Assembly (NCBI GenBank): GCA_022605405.1
Contig: JABYQQ010000006.1
Span: 1,054,001 to 1,118,000 of the forward strand
From: Earliella scabrosa
Taxonomy: Eukaryota; Basidiomycota; Agaricomycetes; Polyporales; Polyporaceae
Length of the DNA: 64,000 nt
Direction: 5' to 3'
The notes below the pieces were generated by a model. The model had not been told where the DNA came from, made no database searches, and was given only the letters and a program-made list of their open reading frames with translations. This document shows positions 23,100 to 34,574 of the stretch, one piece after another. Positions within the stretch are counted from its first letter, which is position 1, and every line of letters starts with the position of its first letter. Both the position numbers and the translations under genes were made by a program.

Positions 23100-23830
23100 G
23101 GATTATGCGACATCTTGATGCACTACACAAAAAGACAAGTACCAATGAACAGACTATCGATATTTGAGGAGCAGCAACGGATCAACACACACATCGTAGA
23201 AACGCACAAGAGACGACACGAGCAGCAGCAACAAGCACGGTAGATACAACAGAGAGTGAGGGATGATCGATGATGGGTGTACACACGGCCGCGCGCCGCC
23301 ACAGCCAAGACAAGTACATAGCGCAGATCCAACAGAGCGAGTTAACACAACACAGCAGAGCGATGGCACAGAGCAAGACATGACCGAAAGCACGATATAC
23401 AAGACGAGGGCGAGCACACACGACAAGCAGCACGACCAAGAAATAGAGCATACAGCGACGACGGCCTCGCGTCACGACCAAGACAAGACATACCAAGAAA
23501 ATCGCACTCTTCCCTCGTCCAAGCGTGCGTGCATCCGCGCCGGGCCACCAGCGCCCCCACCGACACGGACGCACGCGCGAACCATCCCGTCCACTAGCCG
23601 CATAGAACCCCTCGCACAGAGTCGGGCGCCGGGTTGGACGGCCAGCACGCGTGCGCTGGCCGGGCGAGGCGGGCGCCCGACTCGAGAGATCGTATGGGAC
23701 TAATGCGCGCGAGCGCGACATCTGTGGGGCGAGCCGTGCGTCAGCTTCTCGTTCACGTTCCGGGTGAGCAGAGGTGTGGAGAAGCGAAGAAGGAAGGACC
23801 GTCGAGGTTCAGGTACGGCCGTGAAATGGA
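23100..23830 (-). repeat. Shared 3' flank module of C2H2 gene 1
   Basis: About 700 bp downstream of the C2H2 stop codon are homologous to 17234-17940 (same orientation) and to 43320-43960 (reverse complement, beside C2H2 gene 2). The best conserved stretches include TCGCACTCTTCCCTCGTCC and the CGTGCGCTGGCCGGGCGAGG segment. No tRNA-like boxes or poly-A tail were seen, so a SINE is not supported. A long 3' UTR carried along with the gene during duplication is the simplest reading. Confidence 0.72.
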
Positions 23831-23903
23831 TCATGGGGCAGGAGGGAGGGTACCGGGAAGAGGAGTGGTGCGAGTACGTACCGGGAATCACGACATTGGC
23901 GTC

Positions 23904-25042
23904 CTACTCCTCGTCAGTGTCCTGCGCCGCCTCAGGCTCGGGCTTGGGCTTGGGCTTGGAACGGGAGGCACCCTTACATGCGCTCTTGTTCCGGGGGGAA
24001 CCGAGATTGGTGTGCATGGATTGGTGGTGGCGGGCGAGGTCATGCTTGCGACTGAAGACGCGCGTGCAGCCGGGCTGTTGGCACGCGTGCGTACGTTCGT
24101 GTCGGTGCACTGACGATTTGTGCACAGTAAGGTTGTGGGACCGAGCGAAGACTGAACAGAAGATAAAGGTTGAGTCAGCGCCGTCGAGCAGTGAGCACAT
24201 GCGTGGTGGATCGTGGAGAGGGGGACTGGGGTGAGCAGACGATGGTGCTCACCTAGCTCGCACTCGGGGCATTGGTATTTCGGGACCGTCGACTGCCTAC
24301 GCCGCGGACGTTTAGCTGCGGAACTGCTATCGCCCTCAGTCTTCATGCGTTTCTCCGAAGGCTTCCTGACGATACTAGGAGTCTCCAGTGGCGGAGCTGG
24401 AACCGACGACGAAAGTATCACGTCCGGGGTCGTGCAAGAGAACGCGGACTGGTCCGCGTTGTCCTCCACACCCCGGAGAGGATCATGGACCCCCGCAGCT
24501 GCAATCTCCCGCTGCGATAGCGACTGTCCATGATCGCGGTCGTGGATATCCGTAGGCGAGAGCATAGCCGGTTCGGGCAAGCAATGGGACGTTACCGAAG
24601 GGAGACATTGGAACGAGAAGTTGAACCCGTCGACCGCATCATGGGGTGTGTGCGTGTTCATGTCGTTCTCGTCGACAGGCGACTTGGAGTCAGCCCATGA
24701 TCCGAGTGAAGGAGTTGGAGAGTCGACGAAGGTAGTATCGGAACATGGGGATTGTGGAGGATCTTGAATGCTCGATGCCAAGTTATCGAGAGGAATGAGC
24801 GGGGTATCAAACAGGGCGAGAATGGGGTCGTTGTTCAGCAAGAGGCTCCAGTCTATATCGTCGGAGCAGTCGAAGAACGGTAGTTCATCCAACGCAGAGA
24901 TGTTGACGACGTCGACGCTCGGCGACGCGTCGTAGGCGCCAGGGCTGTGAGGCCCTGCGATACCGACCCAGTCAGCGAAAGACGCGTCGGGCGCAGCATT
25001 CTGATGTGAGAACGAAACAAAAGGGTGACAATGGGGGTTCAT
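23904..25042 (-). CDS. C2H2 zinc-finger transcription factor, copy 1
   Basis: Two exons, complement(23904-24151, 24253-25042), 345 residues. The first 250 residues are acidic, Ser/Pro rich and disordered-looking (possible activation region: LDELPFFDCSDDIDWSLLL). A basic patch AAKRPRRRQSTVPK could be a nuclear signal. Two C2H2 fingers end the protein: CPECELVFARSHNLTVHKSSVH, split by the intron after CPECEL, and CQQPGCTRVFSRKHDLARHH with the last His in QSMH. The tail is KPKPKPEPEAAQDTDEE. The two-finger arrangement with FARSHNL and F(S/A)R(K/N)HDL helices matches fungal developmental or stress C2H2 regulators in general form. The paralogue at 42123-43159 shares intron position and flanks. Target genes are unknown. 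Confidence 0.87.
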
Positions 25043-25590
25043 AGGTGTGAGGTGTCGATGGAGATGGAGGGAGGGGACAGAAGATGAGGGGGCGCGCAGC
25101 GCGTCGTGAGGATGTACTTACATGGGCGCTCGGCTGCACGGACTATGCTGCAGATAGCAACTCCCTTCCTCCGCTCGTCCCGTTCTTCGCTGCGCTCGAG
25201 GCATTCTGTGGGAGCTCCAGCACGACACGAGGCGCGTCGCAGCCGCAGCCTGCAGATCATTGGAGGATATTGCGTCAAGGTTCACCTCGTGCGAGGCCAC
25301 GACGAGGGAGCTCGGAGGATCTGGCGTCTGCGCACGTTGACAACATGCATCGGACCCGTGCGTGGGGCTTTGAGGTTCGCCAATCCAACTCCGAGACTCG
25401 AGAGACAAATCCTGTTGCAAGACAAAGGGAGTGACAGAGTAATGGCTCTCAAGGAGCGCAGAGCAAGCCGGGCAAGAACACTAGCAACCGCGTTGTCGAC
25501 CGTTGATACAAACCCCAAGGATCCTAGGAGGAGTGGAGGCAAATTGAAGACGTGTTTCCCAAACGCGGAAGCACCACTCACAGCCTGAGC
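25043..25590. promoter_or_regulatory. Conserved 5' flank of C2H2 gene 1
   Basis: Upstream of the start codon, 25197-25260 matches (as reverse complement) 41885-41935 ahead of the second C2H2 gene, including GCAGGCTGCGGCTGCG. Promoter or 5' UTR sequence was therefore duplicated with the gene. No TATA box is obvious. The DUF7053 gene ends at 25591, so the two genes are in tandem. Confidence 0.55.
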
Positions 25591-26161
25591 TCACGATACA
25601 ACCGAGTCCTCGTGAGTCGGTACCTTCGTTTCTCCAGCCAACTTCTCCGCAAACCGCCTCCCCAGCTCGTCGTGACTCTTCTTGATCGTGCCCTCGATGA
25701 ACATCCTCAGCATCCGTGGGCATGTCACCGTCGCGGTCTCAGCCAGCACCAACGACCCGTCTGTGCCGTCTTCGACCGTCCACACGGACTCGCTCACAAC
25801 GCCCATTGCCGCAATCGCCTTGGTCTTGAGCCCGTCCTCCAGGTCGCAGAACTCCGCACGGTACGTCGTCTTGCCCTTCCAGAGACCGTAGTCGAGGCTG
25901 TCTGTGACGGAGTAGGCGATGGATGGGGAGGAATCGTGGCTAGATGTGACCGCGGGCTCGTCGCAACGCGCGTGAGCAATGACGAGCGGGTTGAGTGTGA
26001 TCATGCCGGAGTGGTCTTTGAGCAGTGCGTGGACTCCATCACGCGTGCTACCTGCATGTAGTGGGGTGCGGGTGGTGTGCGTGAAGGTGGTGCTGAAGAG
26101 ACCTAAGGGCGTTGGTGTTCTGCGCCAAAGGGGAGACGATGGGCGACTTACTCGGTGCCAT
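25591..26161 (-). CDS. START-like DUF7053 family protein (probable)
   Basis: Two exons, complement(25591-26102, 26152-26161), 173 residues. The first exon is just ATGGCACCGA before a GTAAGT donor, giving MAPSLFSTTFTHTTRTPL, the usual start of small fungal proteins of this type. The body shows the pattern of a ligand-binding helix-grip fold: VHALLKDHSGMITLNPLV, a WKGKTTYRAEFCDLEDGLKT strand region, SESVWTVED, and a final amphipathic helix MFIEGTIKKSHDELGRRFAE. Length fits the family (about 170-200). The function is unknown, and lipid or polyketide binding is only a guess from the fold. The family assignment is from memory of the pattern. Confidence 0.65.
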
Positions 26162-27041
26162 CTCTGCGCTCGCGGTTGGGACTGTCGCCGCTTTCGAGCC
26201 GCGAGAGCGCGTAAAAGTGAGGGAAGACGAACGGGTGTTCACTGTCAGTTCAGTGAGGAGGGATGGCGAGCAGGTTGCCACCACGACCTGGAGCCTGATC
26301 ACGACGTTCGTACACAACTCCGCTCCAATCGGACAGGTCCGTCGGAGATGCATTGCTGTGACTTGTCCCATCTTCCTCCAGTCCTCCGCTAGTCCTCCAC
26401 GGCCAACTCTCCTACACCCAGTCTACGCTCGATTGACTTAGCTCAAAAGGATGTGGATGACTCGACATGTTGGGCTTTCTGTTACATCATGACATGCTAG
26501 TGAGTTTACCTCCCTCCATGGACTTGCCCGGCAGTTCGAGCTTCATCCACATATCAACATCAAACTTCAATTCAAGCGGTACCTTTCTACCGTAATCCTG
26601 CGTGCACAATCCAACCAGCTGCGCAGTGCGCGCACAACCAGCTCACCCCAGTTCGAATCCCGCCAAGTCGCATCGAGCGCACATGTGACCAACACGACCC
26701 ATCCTCGCGTGCGACCCGGCCTCTCCCACCTCCTCCCGGCGGCCCGCAGTAAAATACCAGACGTCGCGTCAAAGCGCGACGCGTCCATCGTGACGCACTT
26801 CCCAAACGGACCGGACGCTCCCCCATCACGGCGGTCCGACGCGCATGACGCAGCGCCCGGGCGCGCTGGTCGGCCCAAGTTCGCCCGGCAGGGCACGCTG
26901 GCATTCGGACGACCTGCTGGAGAGTGGGCCAGCGCACGCCGACCCAGCATCTCGCAAGCCGGCGCAACATATAAAGTGCGCCTACTCGTGACAGTGCACG
27001 AGTGACGTCCCCCACCACGTCTCCTGCTCCCCCTCGCCAAG
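26162..27041. other. Divergent intergenic region and GH43 promoter
   Basis: Lies between the minus-strand DUF7053 gene and the plus-strand GH43 gene, so it holds both promoters. A 196-codon minus frame (26567-27157) overlaps the GH43 first exon and has no domain; it is probably spurious. A TATA box is listed separately. Confidence 0.5.
26970..26976 (+). promoter_or_regulatory. TATA box of GH43 gene
   Basis: TATAAAG in the context ACATATAAAGTGCG, 66-72 bp before the start codon at 27042, a usual distance for an inducible secreted-enzyme gene. Confidence 0.6.
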
Positions 27042-29157
27042 ATGCTGCTCAGGACTCTGCTCCCCTTCATCTCCCTTGCGGTCGGCGCGTTCGCGCAATC
27101 CGGGATCCGCGACGGCGACTGGAGCTGGATTGCTCCCGGAGGACTGTGGCTGGACACGGACGGTGCGTCTGATTCTATTCTATCGACTCATGCTATTCCT
27201 GAAGCGCGCGTTCGGCGGGTGCGACAGGCAACCCAATCCAGGCTCATGCGGGCGGTATTGTGAAGGATAAGGACACCTGGTACTGGATCGGCCAGGACGA
27301 GGGCACGGACAAGGACCGGCCGCTCAACTCGGGCTTCAACCTGTACAGCAGCAAGGACCTCGTCAACTGGAAGTTCCTCGGCCAGCCAATGTGAGTGCAT
27401 ATTCACTCCTTGCGCACCTTGCGTCCGTCCGTACTCAGCTGCTCGTCGTCTTCTAGGTCCCCCGTCGAGGGTGACCCGAACTTCGGTCCCGAGCAGGTCG
27501 CTGAACGCCCTAAGCTCATTTACTCGCCCAAGATCAAGCAGTGGGTGGTGCGTCCTTCGTCACCTACCTAGTGGTATATCGAGAGTGGCTCGTGACGTGA
27601 TTGCTCTTGCTAGCTCTGGTGGCACAGCGACGACGCGTCGTACGGGTCGCTCACGCAGTCCGTCGCCCTCTCGCCCAATATCACCGGCCCGTACACCTAC
27701 TACGCGACGTACAAGCCCCTCGGCGAAGACGTACGTTCAAAATTGCTCTCACACCCTTAACTATGCGTGTGGGACTGACGGTGGCTATAGTCGCAAGACT
27801 TTGGTCTGTTCCAGGACGACGATGGCGTCGCGTACGCACTCTACTCTACCGGTGACAAGACGCGCGACAACAAGATCACACGTCTGAATGCGAACTTCAC
27901 CGCGCCCGAGGAGGAAGTCTTCACTTTCAATGGTGCGTTTTACGATTACCCGTGTCCTGTCGGATAGGCACTAAGCCAATTTCTTAGACATCGACCTTGA
28001 GGCTCCTATGATAGGTGATTCCTTCCTTCCGAAGGATTGAGCCCGGTCTCTGACAGCTCGCGCAGTCCGCACGCCCTCGAGCTACTACATCGTCATGAGC
28101 CACAAGACTGGGTACCGCCCGAACAGTACGTCCTTCTCACCAACCAGCTTCTCACCTACTCAAACAGACATCCTCCCCTCTCAGACGTCGTCGCCTACCG
28201 CGCCAAGTCGCTCACCGGGCCCTGGGGCCAGCCGATGCCGATCGCGCCGCTCGGCACGCGCACCTTCTCCTCGCAGTCGCTCCTCAACGTGCGCATCAAG
28301 GGCGCGTTCAAGACGGCGTACATCTACGTCGGGGACTCGTGGAGCGGGACCGGCTCCGAGCTCGGCGAGTCGCGCTACATCTGGCTCCCGGGCGCGGTCG
28401 ACGAGCGCAAGGGCACGTTCGCGATCGACTGGCACGACCTCTGGGCCGTCAACCTCCGTACGGGCGAGACGAAGGGCGTCGCGCCGTGGCAGGGCACCGT
28501 GTACGAGGCCGAGGACGGTGTCGTGTCGGGCGCGGCGTGGAAGCAGGAATGCGTACGTGTTTTGTGTTTCGAGTCGTGTCTGACTTGGTTGTTGGTCGTG
28601 GCTGACGGTAACGCGTGCAGGCGGTCTGCTCGGGGCTCGGGATCGTGACGGGCATTCAGGGCGCGAACAACACGCTGACGATCCGCAACATCCGTGGGAC
28701 GGGCAAGCCGCAGTGGGTCTCGTTCTGGTACATCAACCAGGACGACATGGGCTACGGCGACCAGCCGGGTGCGTCTCCGTTTCCCCGTCCCCCTCCCATC
28801 CCCGGCTCCGTACCTTGTCATTCGTGCACGGCTAACGATGATGTTCAGGGGGCTCGCCTGACCGCCTCGGCACGCCGTGGAAGCTGCGTCGCATCGCGGC
28901 CGTGTCCGTAAACGGTGGAGAGCCGGTGCAGTTCCGCCAGCGCGACTCGAATAAGGGCGTGTTGCTGTCCGCGCCGCTCAAGATCACGTTCAAGAAGGGG
29001 TCCAACAACTACCTCACGATTGGCGGGTACGATGGAGGTGCGTTCTTCGTTTCCGTATGCTCGTCTTCGCGCGGAGATGTGCTGACGCAGAGGCGTTTGC
29101 TTTCGCTGTTGTAGACCAGGCGGCGGACTTGGACAAGATCGTCGTGTACGACATCTG
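27042..29157 (+). CDS. Secreted GH43 exo-beta-1,3-galactanase with CBM35-like domain
   Basis: Eleven exons (27042-27162, 27228-27390, 27457-27547, 27614-27730, 27791-27932, 27988-28014, 28066-28125, 28185-28552, 28621-28768, 28849-29037, 29114-29157) join without a stop into 489 residues. Residues 1-19 are a signal peptide (MLLRTLLPFISLAVGAFAQS). The GH43 five-blade propeller follows: NPIQAHAGGIVKDKDTWYWI, FGLFQDDDGVAYALYST, DIDLEAPMIVRTPSSYYIVM and NNVVAYRAKSLTGPW. Glu216 in LEAP is the likely acid catalyst by comparison with Phanerochaete Pc1,3Gal43A. From about residue 355, YEAEDGVVSG onward is a CBM35-like galactan-binding module. Substrate is predicted to be the beta-1,3-galactan backbone of arabinogalactan proteins, outside the cell. 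A GH43 relative with other specificity cannot be excluded. Confidence 0.92.
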
Positions 29158-29989
29158 ATGAACCATGCCCTTGGAAATGTATGCTATACGAGCCTATAAT
29201 TGACCTGCAAGTCCCCATCATCACGCACCTGCGACCCCTCGTGGTGAGCATTGTGTTGAAGCTGCAACGCGAATGGGCGTGTGCCCCTCTCCGCGGATGT
29301 CCGAGGAGTTGAAACATGATCATCTCTCACGATCGCAGGACCCACGCCGATCCTTGGTTATCCCGCTCGTGTACAGCTGGTCGATCGAGAGCTGCTGAAT
29401 GCTATGCATCATGGACCATGGCTATGCAGGACCAATGATTACTCACGATTGAGTTTGATTACACCGGCGACACGCTCGTGCGCGTGGGGAGTCTGACATT
29501 GTCAATCGTTCTCGCGCCAGACGATCTTATACTAGAGCAGCCGCCGAGTCGGCTCCGGACGCGTACGGCCTGCCTGGCACCTCACTGACTGTGACTGACA
29601 TCGCAAATCCGCCTGGACTAGTACATGCAACAGTCAACCTCAAACACGACTCTCATCATCATCTCTCATCTCGTCCTATCCGTAAGCCGTCGGAGCCTCC
29701 AATTAGCGAGGGCCGCGAGGCGAGCTCGTCCTGATATGGTACGCTTAGAGTCCACATCTGCGCGGTGTGGTGTCGCTGATTTGCAAACAGATCGTTCTTG
29801 ATCACCCCCCGTGGACATCGGTGCGCTTGAATTTTGGAATTTCGCATTGACGGCGGGAGACTTCGGGTGCGTATAGGTTGTCGCAAGCGGACCTTGCTCG
29901 CCTCAGGGCTCGAGCCTCGCTACATATAAGTATCAGGGACCCCCTGCTGGTGCGCGAAAACCGCTCTGATCGTTCCATCACACCTGGCG
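29158..29989. other. Intergenic, promoter of DUF6533 copy E
   Basis: No supported gene. It holds the 3' end of GH43 and the promoter of the next gene. Confidence 0.5.
29935..29940 (+). promoter_or_regulatory. TATA-like box of DUF6533 copy E
   Basis: TATAAG in CTACATATAAGTATC, 50-55 bp before the ATG at 29990. Confidence 0.5.
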
Positions 29990-31771
29990 ATGTCTTCAGC
30001 AGCTGCCTACGCAGACGTGTTGTACGTGACTTCAACTGATCTGAACAGATCGCATACATATGTTCTTTCACTCATGCTGTGCAGGTACACGGCACGACAC
30101 TGCATTATGGGATCGTCAGGTTAGTGTCCCTTCACTGCTGTAATACATAGTTCCGTCGCTGATGCTTCGGCCGCGACTCGTCCAGTGTTCTTGATATACG
30201 ACTACGTCATCACGTTTGGACGAGAGGTGGACCTATTCTGGACCACGAAGCTCACCGGGGCCTCTGTTCTCTTCTTCACGAATCGATATGTCACTTTGCT
30301 CTTCAATGCGCTCGGCCTCGTGGCGCTGGGGCATTTCTCCGATACTAAGGTACGAAATATACTTCCAGAGGAGGGACGCAAATCGAGGGCTGATTCTGAC
30401 TTCCTGCAGAGGTGGATGAATCTCGTATGTATCGGAACGAAATGGTGCTCATACTGCGCGATACTGTGTCTAGCTGCTCGTTGTACTTCCGCTCTCTGGG
30501 AGGCATCTCGTACTTCCAGTACATCATCTGGGCCGGTATGTGATTTCCCCTAATGACATGATGCCAATTCGCTTACATCTTCCTCCGTATGTAGCATTTT
30601 CCTGCCTGCGCGCCTTCGCGCTCAGCAGAAACCGGCTGCTGGCTGCGTTTGTGGGAGTGCTTATGCTTGCGCCCGCGGGAATCAACTATGGGGTATGTCT
30701 TCTCTGCTTCCGACATCCTTACTGCTCACTTCGTTGATTATGCAGGCTCAATTCGTATCCGGGCTGTCGGGCGTTAACGACCCCCTGCTCGGCTGCTTGT
30801 CGACTTCTAGTATGCCACGCGTTCTGGCCAGACAGTACGTCCATCTGATTCTCATGAGCCCATTGGTACCCGCTGACATGGCGCAGGTGTACGCACACTC
30901 TTCCGTCTGTCGCTCGAGTTTTGATCCTTATCCTCGTGTTTGCCAGTGGTGATAGCGTCCAGAGTCTGTATCATTACCGGTGACTTGATCTTGGTGGTCA
31001 TCACATGGGCGACCCTCGCAAGCAGGCATCCAGTTGCCGACATGGCGTCACGACGCACTCGATGGACACTGTCTAGCGTCCTACTGCGCGACGGTACGTG
31101 CACCCGCTTTATGCTTGCCGCGTATCCGCGAGCTCATTGTCGTATCGACAGGCGTCATGTACTTCCTGTACGACTTGATCCTGCTTACACCCAAGTACAT
31201 CACGCGCTGACGCGCTCTGCCACAGGATCATGCTGCTCCTGAACGTCCTACATCTTGCGTTCACGCAGTCTGCGGTGAGTGCGAACTCAGACTCGGTCCC
31301 GCGGCACCAAGCACATCACCGACTGAATCCATGCCCATGTACTGACACGCTCCTCAGGTCTTCGGCCGACTGCTGAGCAACATATCGCTCTTCTCCAACG
31401 AGTGAGCACCCACACCACACTCAACACGCACTCCACACTGAGCACTCACTTTACACAGAGTCGTCGGCGTGCTCGTCTCGCGCTTTCTGATAGACCTGCA
31501 GGCCGCGAGCCAGCGCACGCTCAAGCTGGACCCGGACGACCCGCTCCACCCGAGCACGACGTGGACGCAGCCGTCACAGAGCGCGACGCTCAGCTTCGCG
31601 CGCGTCGTGGGCTCGCTCAGTGCGACCCTCGATGGTAGGGAGACGTACGACTCGGACGTCGAGTGGGATGATACGGATGCGCGAACAGAGCGGGACGTGG
31701 AGATGGACGGGTCACGCGGGGGCGTACGGCTAGAAGAACGGTCGGGTACGATCACCGACGGGTCGTGCTGA
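29990..31771 (+). CDS. DUF6533 seven-helix-like membrane protein, copy E
   Basis: Starts MSSAAAYADVLYTARHCIMG; small exons 1 and 2 are joined by a 66-70 nt intron. The family block follows at about 30184-30350: VFLIYDYVITFGREVDLFW, then GASVLFFTNRYVTLLFNALG. Later exons give SRNRLLAAFVGVLMLAPAGIN, then VVIASRVCIITGDLILVVITW, YFLYDLILLTPKYI, LLLNVLHLAFTQSAVFGRLL and VVGVLVSRFLIDLQAASQRT. The last exon carries a soluble acidic tail (DSDVEWDDTDARTERDVEMD) to the stop at 31771. It is the most diverged of the four DUF6533 genes here (FGREVDLFW rather than LGREI.FIWP). Function is unknown; the topology resembles seven-helix receptors but no receptor motif is seen. Confidence 0.82.
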
Positions 31772-31938
31772 GCGCCTAAAACGAACACGATGATACACTT
31801 GTAGTAGTACAGTACAGCACTCTCATACCTCCCTCCCATACCTGTACGCCTAATCTAATCAGTTCCGTACATACAGGGGACGAAACCGCGCGATACCGTG
31901 ACTGCCCCTTATGAGTCAGGTCAGAACGCACCCGCCTG

Positions 31939-33635
31939 TCACCGTGTCCCACCACGTCCGCTTCTCCTCCTCGTGTAGGTCTGGTAGGATGGCACTGGGG
32001 GAGCCTCCATCGCACTCACGCGCTGCCCTTTGACGAACATGAACCACTGCGGCGCCGGGCTCAGCGTGTCGTATCCTCCTCCCTTCCGCGCACTCTCGGT
32101 TGCCCCTGCTGGTCCTCGGCGTCGGGGCGGACCAGGACGTGGCGTATCTACCGCGTCCTCCTCCACCGGTGGCACAGTGGATGGAGACGAGGAGGTCGAG
32201 GCGGACAAGGAGGAGACGGCGAAGGCGACGTGGCCCGCGACCATCATGCACTCGAACTGCGCGCCGTTATCGTCGAGCAGCACGTCGACCTCGCAAAAGC
32301 CCTGCGCGATCTGCGACACGCCCATGTTCGGGTACGTGACCCCGTCGAGCGTGTACCGCCGCTTCTCGATATACTCTGTCGGCGCGCGGGTCAGCATTCC
32401 CTGTGCTCCTACTCACTCAAGAAGGACGCACCGCGCTGCTTCTCGTCATACTCGTCGAGCGGGCGCGGGCTCGTGATCTCCGCGAGCGGGCCCGCTTGCC
32501 ACTTTCCTTCTGCGCTCCAGACCGAGAAGGCGGTGATCCAGCCGCTCATGTCGCCCGGGCCGTAAAAGACCGGGTGCGAGTGCGCGACGTCGCTCCAGAA
32601 CTGCGCGAGGTCCGGGTCCGCTGAGACAGGGACTGGCAGTGGCACGGAGGTGGTGGAGTCGGAGTCGGAGTCGGCGGGCGCGAGGTCGAAGGCGCGGAGG
32701 AAGCGGGCGAGGATGGGGCGGAGCATGCGCGCCCAGACGGCGGGCTCGGGGCCGAGCTCGGGGAGGCGGTCGAGGCGGTCGAGGAGCGACTGCCAGTCTG
32801 CGCGCTCGCCTTGGAGGGTGACGGAGGGGATGCCGCAGATGCAGACCATGCGGTAGTCGAAGTAGCTGCGTGCGGGGTCAGTTGGAGTGCGCGGAAGAGA
32901 TACGGATGGGGAGGCATGGGGGCTGCTTACGACTTGAGGGAGGACATCATGAGCACGGCGCATATTGTCGTGTCTTTGACGTTCGTTGTCGTGAAGTCCG
33001 GGAGGATCCACTCGACGAGGGTCTTGTCGACGACCTGTGAGGACTGGTGCGTCAGACACGTGCGAGTTTGAATAGTAGCAGGTGTATACTACATACCTCT
33101 TCGTGGATCTTGCTTGTCATCTGGCGCGCCATGCTGCCAAAGTCGACAGTATAGCGGTTCCCAAGCGCTTGGACTGTGAGCTTCTTCTTTCCTTGGTGTG
33201 CCACGAAGTATTCGCGGAGCTCTTCGGCGTGGGCGTTCACACTGAAGAGCGGCGATCAGCTCAGGCGTCAGCTCAGGGAGACCGGACCACCTACTAGAAG
33301 CTGAGTTGGCTGAGGATAGCCATCCACACATCGTCTGGTCTAACAGATGGATGGATGAGAAACCACATTTTCACTCAGAAAGTGCGAGCAGCCTGCCTAA
33401 TGACGAGGTTGTGATGCTGCTTGTACGCAGCCAGGACCGCTTGCACGAATCCGTTCCCCTGTGGGACGAGCGTAGAGAGCTCGTTTGGCGTGATAGAGCT
33501 CTGGAGGAGTTCCGAGCATTGCATCCATTGGTCACTGCAGGCCTTCTGCAGCACTGCCTCTGCGCTGGAGGTGTAGATCTGCTGTGTAGGATATGGCTCG
33601 GCCGGGTGGGACGCTACTTTGAAGGTCACAGGCAT
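31939..33635 (-). CDS. DUF4419 domain protein
   Basis: Six exons, complement(31939-32375, 32417-32865, 32931-33034, 33097-33241, 33295-33339, 33397-33635), 472 residues. It begins MPVTFKVASHPAEPYPTQQI. The family signature is complete across three exons: NGFVQAVLAAYKQHHNLVIR, PDDVWMAILSQLSFYVNAHA, then EELREYFVAHQGKKKLTV. Further on come DYRMVCICGIPSVTLQGERA and SGWITAFSVWSAEGKW, both usual for DUF4419. The first intron needs a GC donor (AG|GCAGGC at 33396) to join HHNLVI to RPDDVW. A proline and serine-rich loop (about residues 390-430) is non-conserved. Length matches the family (about 400-480). The biochemical function of DUF4419 is unknown; it is widespread in fungi, plants and some bacteria. 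Confidence 0.88.
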
Positions 33636-34574
33636 CGGGTTGACTGGAAGAGGGTCGTGGTGAAGAGGGGGAGTAAGAGGGGGAGTATGGCGAACTTGAT
33701 TCAATCTTATGGTTGCAGGCGTACGCGCGCGTCGGGGTGACAGGTTGACACGTAGTATGCAGGATAGACCCGGCGCCGCTGTCAACGTCATCAAAGTTAA
33801 TATGCAATCCACCGACAACGGACCAGATACGCCGGTTTCTACTATGTAGACGAGGCGGCCGCTGGACCTACGACGAGTTGAGGGCCTCAAGCTTCATCAA
33901 GCCTGACAGGTAACAGTAGAATGCTGTCGACGTCCTTTTCGCAACATGATCGTCCAGGACGCCGTGTGCAAGGCCTGTTCGTTGGGACCCCGCTGCGGTC
34001 GAAGCCAATGATGCAGGGAAGAGCAGTTCCCTTCATGCAGAGCGTCGCGACTGGTCGGCTGAATGGTGCGTCAACTGAGCTACTACATAAGTGTATGTAG
34101 TGCTCGGAGGAGGTTGCCGGATGGCCCAGTATGAGCTGCGCAGCAAGCGTGGGCGCCAGTTGCTGGTCGCGCCCAAGTTCCGTCCTCGTCGCGTCTCTCG
34201 AGTTGCGCACTCGCCTCCACCCGGCAATGCACGATTGTTAGTAGAGGTTGTGGGCTATAGTCTGGTGCGATATTGCATGTGCATGGTCTCTAGTGAGTAC
34301 TAAGTATGTATGTATTGCCTGTGGCATCCGCATCCGACGCGTCCCCGCCCATCCGCAGCCAGTGGCATCGCCCAGGCATCACCTTCGAGTCTCAATACAC
34401 GATGCGAGAATCAATCCAAGCGACGCTCAACTGCATGTACATGCGGCTCCAGGCACTGACCTGATCCACATATAAGTCCGGTCACTCCGGTTCCAGCAGA
34501 CACCCTCGAGACACCGCGGCCGGTACCCTTGGTTCCATTATCCACCAACTCCCCGTCTACCTCGTCTCGAAGTG
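33636..34574. other. Divergent intergenic region (DUF4419 / ceramide synthase)
   Basis: Contains the 5' regions of the minus-strand DUF4419 gene and plus-strand LAG1-type gene. Short frames on either strand show no domain. Confidence 0.5.
34471..34476 (+). promoter_or_regulatory. TATA-like box of ceramide synthase gene
   Basis: TATAAG in CCACATATAAGTCCGG, about 100 bp before the ATG at 34575. Confidence 0.45.

Noticed and set aside
26640..26670. tRNA-like TTCGAATCC string
   Set aside because: The five bases on either side do not pair as a T-stem and no acceptor, D or anticodon arms could be drawn on either strand.
26567..27157. 196-codon minus frame over the GH43 promoter
   Set aside because: It runs antisense through the signal-peptide exon of GH43 and has no family features.
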